Shown one piece after another: positions 60,337-64,000 of a stretch of DNA of 64,000 bases (its first letter is position 1; the number at the start of each line of letters is the position of its first letter). Both the position numbers and the translations under genes were made by a program. A model generated the notes under the pieces. That model did not search any database. It was not told where the DNA came from and was given only the letters and a program-made list of their open reading frames with translations. The DNA lies in assembly GCA_037501455.1 (NCBI GenBank), contig CM074855.1:33141001-33205000 (forward strand), given 5' to 3'. The stretch is from Lantana camara. Lineage: Eukaryota > Streptophyta > Magnoliopsida > Lamiales > Verbenaceae.

Positions 60337-61147
60337 TGATGGGGTCAAAATACGATCGTCCCACGTTAAGACACGTGGCATCACCGAGATGATGACATCT
60401 GTCTCCCCAAGGCTGCACCCATCATCGCACGAGCGCTAAGCGCAACGAGCGCCATCCTTCTTCAGGAGTTAAGCCCAACGAGCGCTATCACTCCCACGAG
60501 CGTCCTACATACTAAATGATTGGTACGCCCACGTGCCAAGGGAGCCCTCTTCGAGCGTCACACTCCCTCAGAGTGGCCTCCCCTATTGGCTCGTCATTTG
60601 AACTGAAGCCTTCGTTCCCCTCAGCGGATGTCTTGGCTTCCAGTATTCCAGGTTGTCACGAGCGTGCTCTCAAGCCCTCGTTACCAACCGCCCAAATGGC
60701 TCTCTGACACAACGTACATGCCCGCGCACCTGCCACTGTTGCCAGCACTAACTTTTGGCCGCTTTTGCAGAAGATTCCTCCTAGGTTTCTCTCTCACAGC
60801 GCCACGTGTTAGGGCAACATTCGGCCAGGACCACTTGAGGCAAATGACCAAAGGGCCCTTGACCCTCAACTATAAATAGACAAAGTCATCTTCTACACAA
60901 GTAACCATTCTTCATCACTGCAACTGTGACTGAACTCATATTTCTTCATACCTTGAACTGACTTGAGCGTCGGAGAGCCAAACTGGGTATCACCCCCAGT
61001 TCCCCCAGCTTGGCCTTCTGACTTTTCTTGTGCTTGTCCCAACAGGTAGAACCCCTTTCTCATTTTCGGCGAAGCTCCGGTGGTTTTCTCCACAAATACA
61101 AATCGTAAAGTGATCGGATTCGGATCCACCCATTTCTGAACCCATCA
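60337..61147 (+). repeat. 3' LTR of the Tat element
   Basis: 811 bp, identical in length to the 5' LTR, with seven substitutions, all in the last 308 bases. Confidence 0.95.
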
Positions 61148-61272
61148 GTGAGGAAATTATTTGTCATAAAAACATCATTTTTCAAACCCTTCAGTTACTT
61201 ATTATGAGGAAATAAGCTTCTTCGCGACAAAATTTTAAGATAATGTGAGGATAAAGTTGTCACAAATAATTC

Positions 61273-62018
61273 TGATCTGACTCAATTCTGGTCGATCTGA
61301 CGTGGTCGATCTGGTTGTCAGATATGGGTCAATCAGTCAAGAATTTGTTTAAGTGGGCTCTTTATCGACCTGAAAGCACTAACACACGTGAGCTAAGTAC
61401 CAGCTTGGGGAACTTGGGGTTTTACCCAAGTTTGGCACTCCGACGCTCAAGTCAGTAATGGAGCTCTTTAGAGAGAGAATAAATATAATTTAATACGGAG
61501 TAAAGGCTTACCAACTACTGTTCAAAGGGCGAGTATTTATAGCCATGACCAAATAATACAGTAATGCGTGTACTGGAGGTGTGCATTAATGGCGTTGCCA
61601 GTCGTCGATCTGGATGTCGGACGATGGCACCGGCTTGAGGCGGGTCGTTCGTACCTTCTTTTCACTTTGGGTAAAAGCAAGGACTGACGGTCATTAATAA
61701 GTCGTAGTACGCCTGTTCCAGGGAATGGGAAGGATACACGTGTCCCAACAGGAGTGTTTTACAGTATTCGGGTGGCCCGTGACGTATGTAACCGATCTAC
61801 AGATCGATGTTGCCTACCGGGTTCCTCAGTTTTGTTTGGGTTTTCAATCAGGGAGTAGACGGCAGATCGAGAGACACGTTACTTAGATCGAGGTCTTTGG
61901 TAGAATAGCCACGATCTGGTGAATAGATCTGACGATCTGGTCTGTCCCAGGTGGCGCAAAGGTCCACGTGGCACCAACCGGGGGCGGCCACGTAGCCATG
62001 TACCATTATGCCATGTCA
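61273..62018 (-). repeat. 3' LTR of the second Tat-type element
   Basis: 746 bp with many GATCTG/CAGATC words (for example 61274, 61294, 61307, 61606, 61915, 61925, 61933). The minus strand has a TATA box, CTATAAATA, at about 61538-61546. Confidence 0.8.
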
Positions 62019-62254
62019 GAGGCCCCCCAAATTACCAGTGTGAAATTTCGCGGTGGTAATTTCATCGATCTGGCATGGGATAGGGGAATCGTCAAGGCCG
62101 TTGGAATCGAACTGCCGCCGTAATGATTAGGCGCGACTTTTGAGTCAGATCGATCCGACACCGTATTTAATGCGATGCGACCTTTCGTAGGATAGGCGTG
62201 TGCAGGGTAATTATGGCGTCATTTCGTATTTCGAGGTGTTACTTTTTCATCCTC

Positions 62255-62262
62255 TATATATA
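62255..62262 (+). promoter_or_regulatory. TATA box upstream of the second antisense gene
   Basis: TATATATA in CTCTATATATAGGGGG, about 110 bases before the open frame of the antisense gene and outside the LTR. Confidence 0.45.
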
Positions 62263-62368
62263 GGGGGCCTCCATGAGCCCCAAATTCACCATTTCCACAC
62301 TCAGAGAATCGAACTGCTCCGATCTGATCAGCTCGTTCGTGAACAGAAGCTTTCAAAGTCCACTTTGA

Positions 62369-63364
62369 AAAGGTAAACCTCTCCCCTTTTTTAGCTTTAA
62401 GGCTCAAGACCAGGTCGCGTTTACACCTTCACCAGAACGAGAGGACGACCTGCCGGCTCCCCCTTTACCAAACGAAAGTTTTGAGTTCGCACCAGGGTCG
62501 GCTTCGCGAGGAGGATTAAACGTTCTGACGACTAACAGAGGGGGATCGGCCTCGACGTCGAGGGCACGACGACCTATAGGGTTGTTAGATGAACCGGAAG
62601 AGGAGGAAACTGGAGGGAAAGATCAGGTCGGGGAGATACAGGTCGGGGGTAGAGAACCTGGGGTACGTATCAGGAATCCTCCGGATCGACCTCCGCACGT
62701 TTACAGGACCCTCTCGCATGTTTCTGAGAGGTTTTCTAAGATAACACCTCAGGAGTTCGCGAAGGTCACCAGGCTATTGGGGTTGGGTCCCCAATTCACA
62801 GTTCGCATGCCGCAGGAAGGGGAAACAGTTGAGAGACCGAGGGGTTTGAGATCGGTTGGTATGTACTATGCTTCTGTCAAATACGGGTTCAGGCTTCCTC
62901 TTCCCCGGGTCATTGCGGATTTCTTAGTTCGATATAACCTGTGTCCTTCCCAGCTGACCCCCAACTCTTTCTCGCTAATGCACTGCATGATTATTACGAT
63001 GAAATGCCTCGGGTTCGAGCCGGAGATCTGGGACTTCGGGGAGTTCTTCACGCTTAACAGTGCTACCAAGTCCGGGGTCGGATACTTCAACCTCCAATCG
63101 AAGCCGAACCGAAAGATTGTATCGATCCCTTCTACAACTCACGGGGTCAACTGGAAGTCCAAGTTCTTCTTCATCGATCTCCCCATCGTACCTCACTTCC
63201 GAATCACTTGGGGGGATAATGGCCCAAGGCGGCTTGTGACCAGATCATCGACCTGGCTCCACGAACGATTCGAACTGTTAACCAACTTGGGGCTTCTAGA
63301 CCATACAAACCTGACGAGGACGGGGAATCTGGTCGAAACGGGCATTATAACCGGGGGCTCGTAG
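62369..63364 (+). CDS. Antisense gene of the second Tat-type element, exon 1
   Basis: The frame is open from 62369 (after TGA 62366-62368) to TAG at 63362-63364, about 330 codons without an early ATG. The start is therefore unclear (TTG at 62582 or an upstream splice). From about 62840 it has the PF04195-type domain: YASVKYGFRLPLPRVIADFL, LCPSQLTPNSFSLMHCM, FTLNSATKSGVGYFNL, NWKSKFFFIDL. It is homologous in order and wording to 58628-59723. The acidic EPEEEETGG precedes it. Function is unknown. In the first element the homologous exon splices on, whereas here a stop is reached, so this copy may be damaged. Confidence 0.65.
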   Translation, partial: KGKPLPFFSFKAQDQVAFTPSPEREDDLPAPPLPNESFEFAPGSASRGGLNVLTTNRGGSASTSRARRPIGLLDEPEEEETGGKDQVGEIQVGGREPGVRIRNPPDRPPHVYRTLSHVSERFSKITPQEFAKVTRLLGLGPQFTVRMPQEGETVERPRGLRSVGMYYASVKYGFRLPLPRVIADFLVRYNLCPSQLTPNSFSLMHCMIITMKCLGFEPEIWDFGEFFTLNSATKSGVGYFNLQSKPNRKIVSIPSTTHGVNWKSKFFFIDLPIVPHFRITWGDNGPRRLVTRSSTWLHERFELLTNLGLLDHTNLTRTGNLVETGIITGGS

Positions 63365-63484
63365 AAAGAACTTCCGTTTTGGTATGCTCTCACTTCGACC
63401 GGACCCTACTCGATCAGGGTCCTTTATTATTTTTGCTTTTTCTCCGATCTTTTCCGCCGATCTGACTCTCATTTCGTTTTACAG

Positions 63485-64000
63485 ATCTTCGTCCGTTGAT
63501 AATGTCTCGAGCTGCGAGAATGAGGGCGATGAACCAAAGGAACGCCACCCCGGACTAACTGCGACCTGTGGCAGAAGCCGCTCGAGCCATAATCAGCTCT
63601 CTCCCGGACGCCCAACGAGCTCAGCAGGAAAGGTGCTCGAAGGAGTTGCACGATCTAGACGCCGATCTAGCTGAACAGACCGCTGGGGATCCACCTCGCG
63701 GTCAGGAGCTCGAGGGGCACGCCGGATCGTCGGCCCAGCCGACAGGGCAGGTCGAGGATGACACCGAACAAGTAATAAATTTAGATCATCTGCCTTTATA
63801 TTTTGATGAAGATGTTGATTCTCAACTCCAGTTTGTTCAGGCGAGGCATGGGGTAGGCAAGAGGCCCTTTAGAGAGTTGGTTCACGAACTACAGGATTCT
63901 GAGGAGTCTGACGAGGAGTCCCAGCTCTTGAATTTTCCTAAGACCCCTTTCCCCCAGTGCCCTGCTGGCCTCGAGCTCAAGAAGGCGGATGGTACCGATC
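63485..64000 (+). pseudogene. Antisense gene of the second Tat-type element, exon 2 (partial)
   Basis: After a splice-acceptor-like TTTTACAG the frame reads LRPLIMSRAARMRAM, meets a single TAA at 63556-63558, and is then open to the window end through acidic sequence (LHDLDADLAEQ, QDSEESDEESQ). The ATG at 63502 sits at the same distance after the acceptor and in the same phase as in exon 2 of the first element (ATG at 58486), supporting homology of intron position. It continues outside the window. Confidence 0.5.

Larger units (their letters stand above)
48527..61147 (+). mobile_element. Tat/Retand-type Ty3/gypsy retrotransposon, young but defective
   Basis: 12.6 kb with 811-bp LTRs (TGATGGGGTC ... 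AACCCATCA) and perfect target duplication GTGAG (48522-48526, 61148-61152). Removing it rebuilds the CACTA subterminal word TTGTGAGGAAAT. Order: LTR, primer site TGGCGCCGTCTGTGGG (49342), gag, protease, RT, two RNase H domains, integrase, tandem repeats, an antisense intron-containing gene, polypurine tract (60321-60336), LTR. Dual RNase H plus a downstream antisense ORF is the signature of the Tat lineage, Retand type. The LTRs differ at 7 of 811 sites. Breaks in the sense ORFs (TAG 50258, frameshifts near 51020-51040 and 54212-54230) mean this copy cannot make a full polyprotein. Confidence 0.93.
41091..61272. mobile_element. CACTA (En/Spm) element, left end and body, nested insertions
   Basis: Starts CACTACAAAAAAATTC. 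It is followed by a subterminal region (41091-41400) of repeated TTGTGAG(G/A)AAAT, TTGTCACA and CCTCACAA words on both strands, including a 61-bp tandem duplication. The same words recur at 48410-48526 and 61148-61265, marking the opposite subterminal region. A DUF4218 remnant of a CACTA transposase lies at 42594-42739. Nested insertions are a solo LTR (43484-46661), a Tat element (48527-61147) and a second Tat element from 61273. The right terminus (expected TTGTAGTG) is beyond the window, so the end given is only the last base seen. Confidence 0.75.
61273..64000 (-). mobile_element. Second Tat-type retrotransposon, reverse orientation, runs off the window
   Basis: Starts with an LTR (61273-62018, TGATCTGACTC ... 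CATGTCA). On the minus strand the LTR is preceded by the polypurine tract AATTTGGGGGGCCTC (62019-62034), so this is the 3' LTR of a minus-strand element. The LTR shares the U5-like words GACTTGAGCGTCGGAG and CCCCAAGTTCCCC with the first Tat LTR. An antisense-type gene (plus strand) follows, as expected next to a 3' LTR. It inserted into the CACTA element; the left flank is AATTC (61268-61272) and the other side is outside the window. Confidence 0.8.

Overview
The window is nuclear DNA of a flowering plant, most likely a eudicot: AT-rich, with intron-rich genes whose GT-AG exons I could follow, site II and telo-box promoter motifs, and very heavy nested transposon content. I see only two ordinary host genes, arranged head to head in the middle: TRM6 (minus strand, 13 exons, 23909-27899), the non-catalytic subunit of the tRNA m1A58 methyltransferase, and an E2F cell-cycle transcription factor close to E2FC (plus strand, 13 exons, 29774-34269).

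Left block (about 836-20280): a Mutator-like element (MULE) with a transposase on the plus strand and a small convergent GRF-zinc-finger ORF on the minus strand. Its transposase was split by a 15.0-kb Ty3/gypsy (Tekay/Del-like) insertion at 2858-17867 with a perfect 5-bp target duplication. That element is a wreck: a chimeric 5' LTR, gag and protease only, a partly duplicated and locally inverted LTR segment, a copia-type solo LTR inside the 5' LTR, and a same-family solo LTR inserted in reverse into the 3' LTR.

Middle (20280-34850): intergenic DNA with a MITE and short tandem duplications, then the TRM6/E2F pair.

Right block (34850-64000): a LINE-derived reverse transcriptase/RNase H pseudogene on the minus strand, invaded by a tandem TRIM-like array (which itself received a solo LTR) and by a CACTA element starting at 41091. 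The CACTA element carries a DUF4218 remnant, an EXO70A1-like gene fragment, a second Tekay-like solo LTR, and two Tat/Retand-type Ty3 retrotransposons. The first Tat element (48527-61147) is recent, with LTRs differing at 7 of 811 sites. It has dual RNase H domains, hairpin-forming tandem repeats after integrase, and an intron-containing antisense gene. The second (61273 to the window end) lies in the opposite orientation and carries a homologous antisense gene.

A theme across the retroelements is that each LTR family carries its own repeated, often palindromic, short word: GC-rich palindromes in Tekay-like LTRs, AATTAATT hairpins in the copia LTR, GAGCG words in the first Tat element, GATCTG words in the second. 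Coordinates of exons and element ends were read by eye; exon phases were checked by summing lengths.
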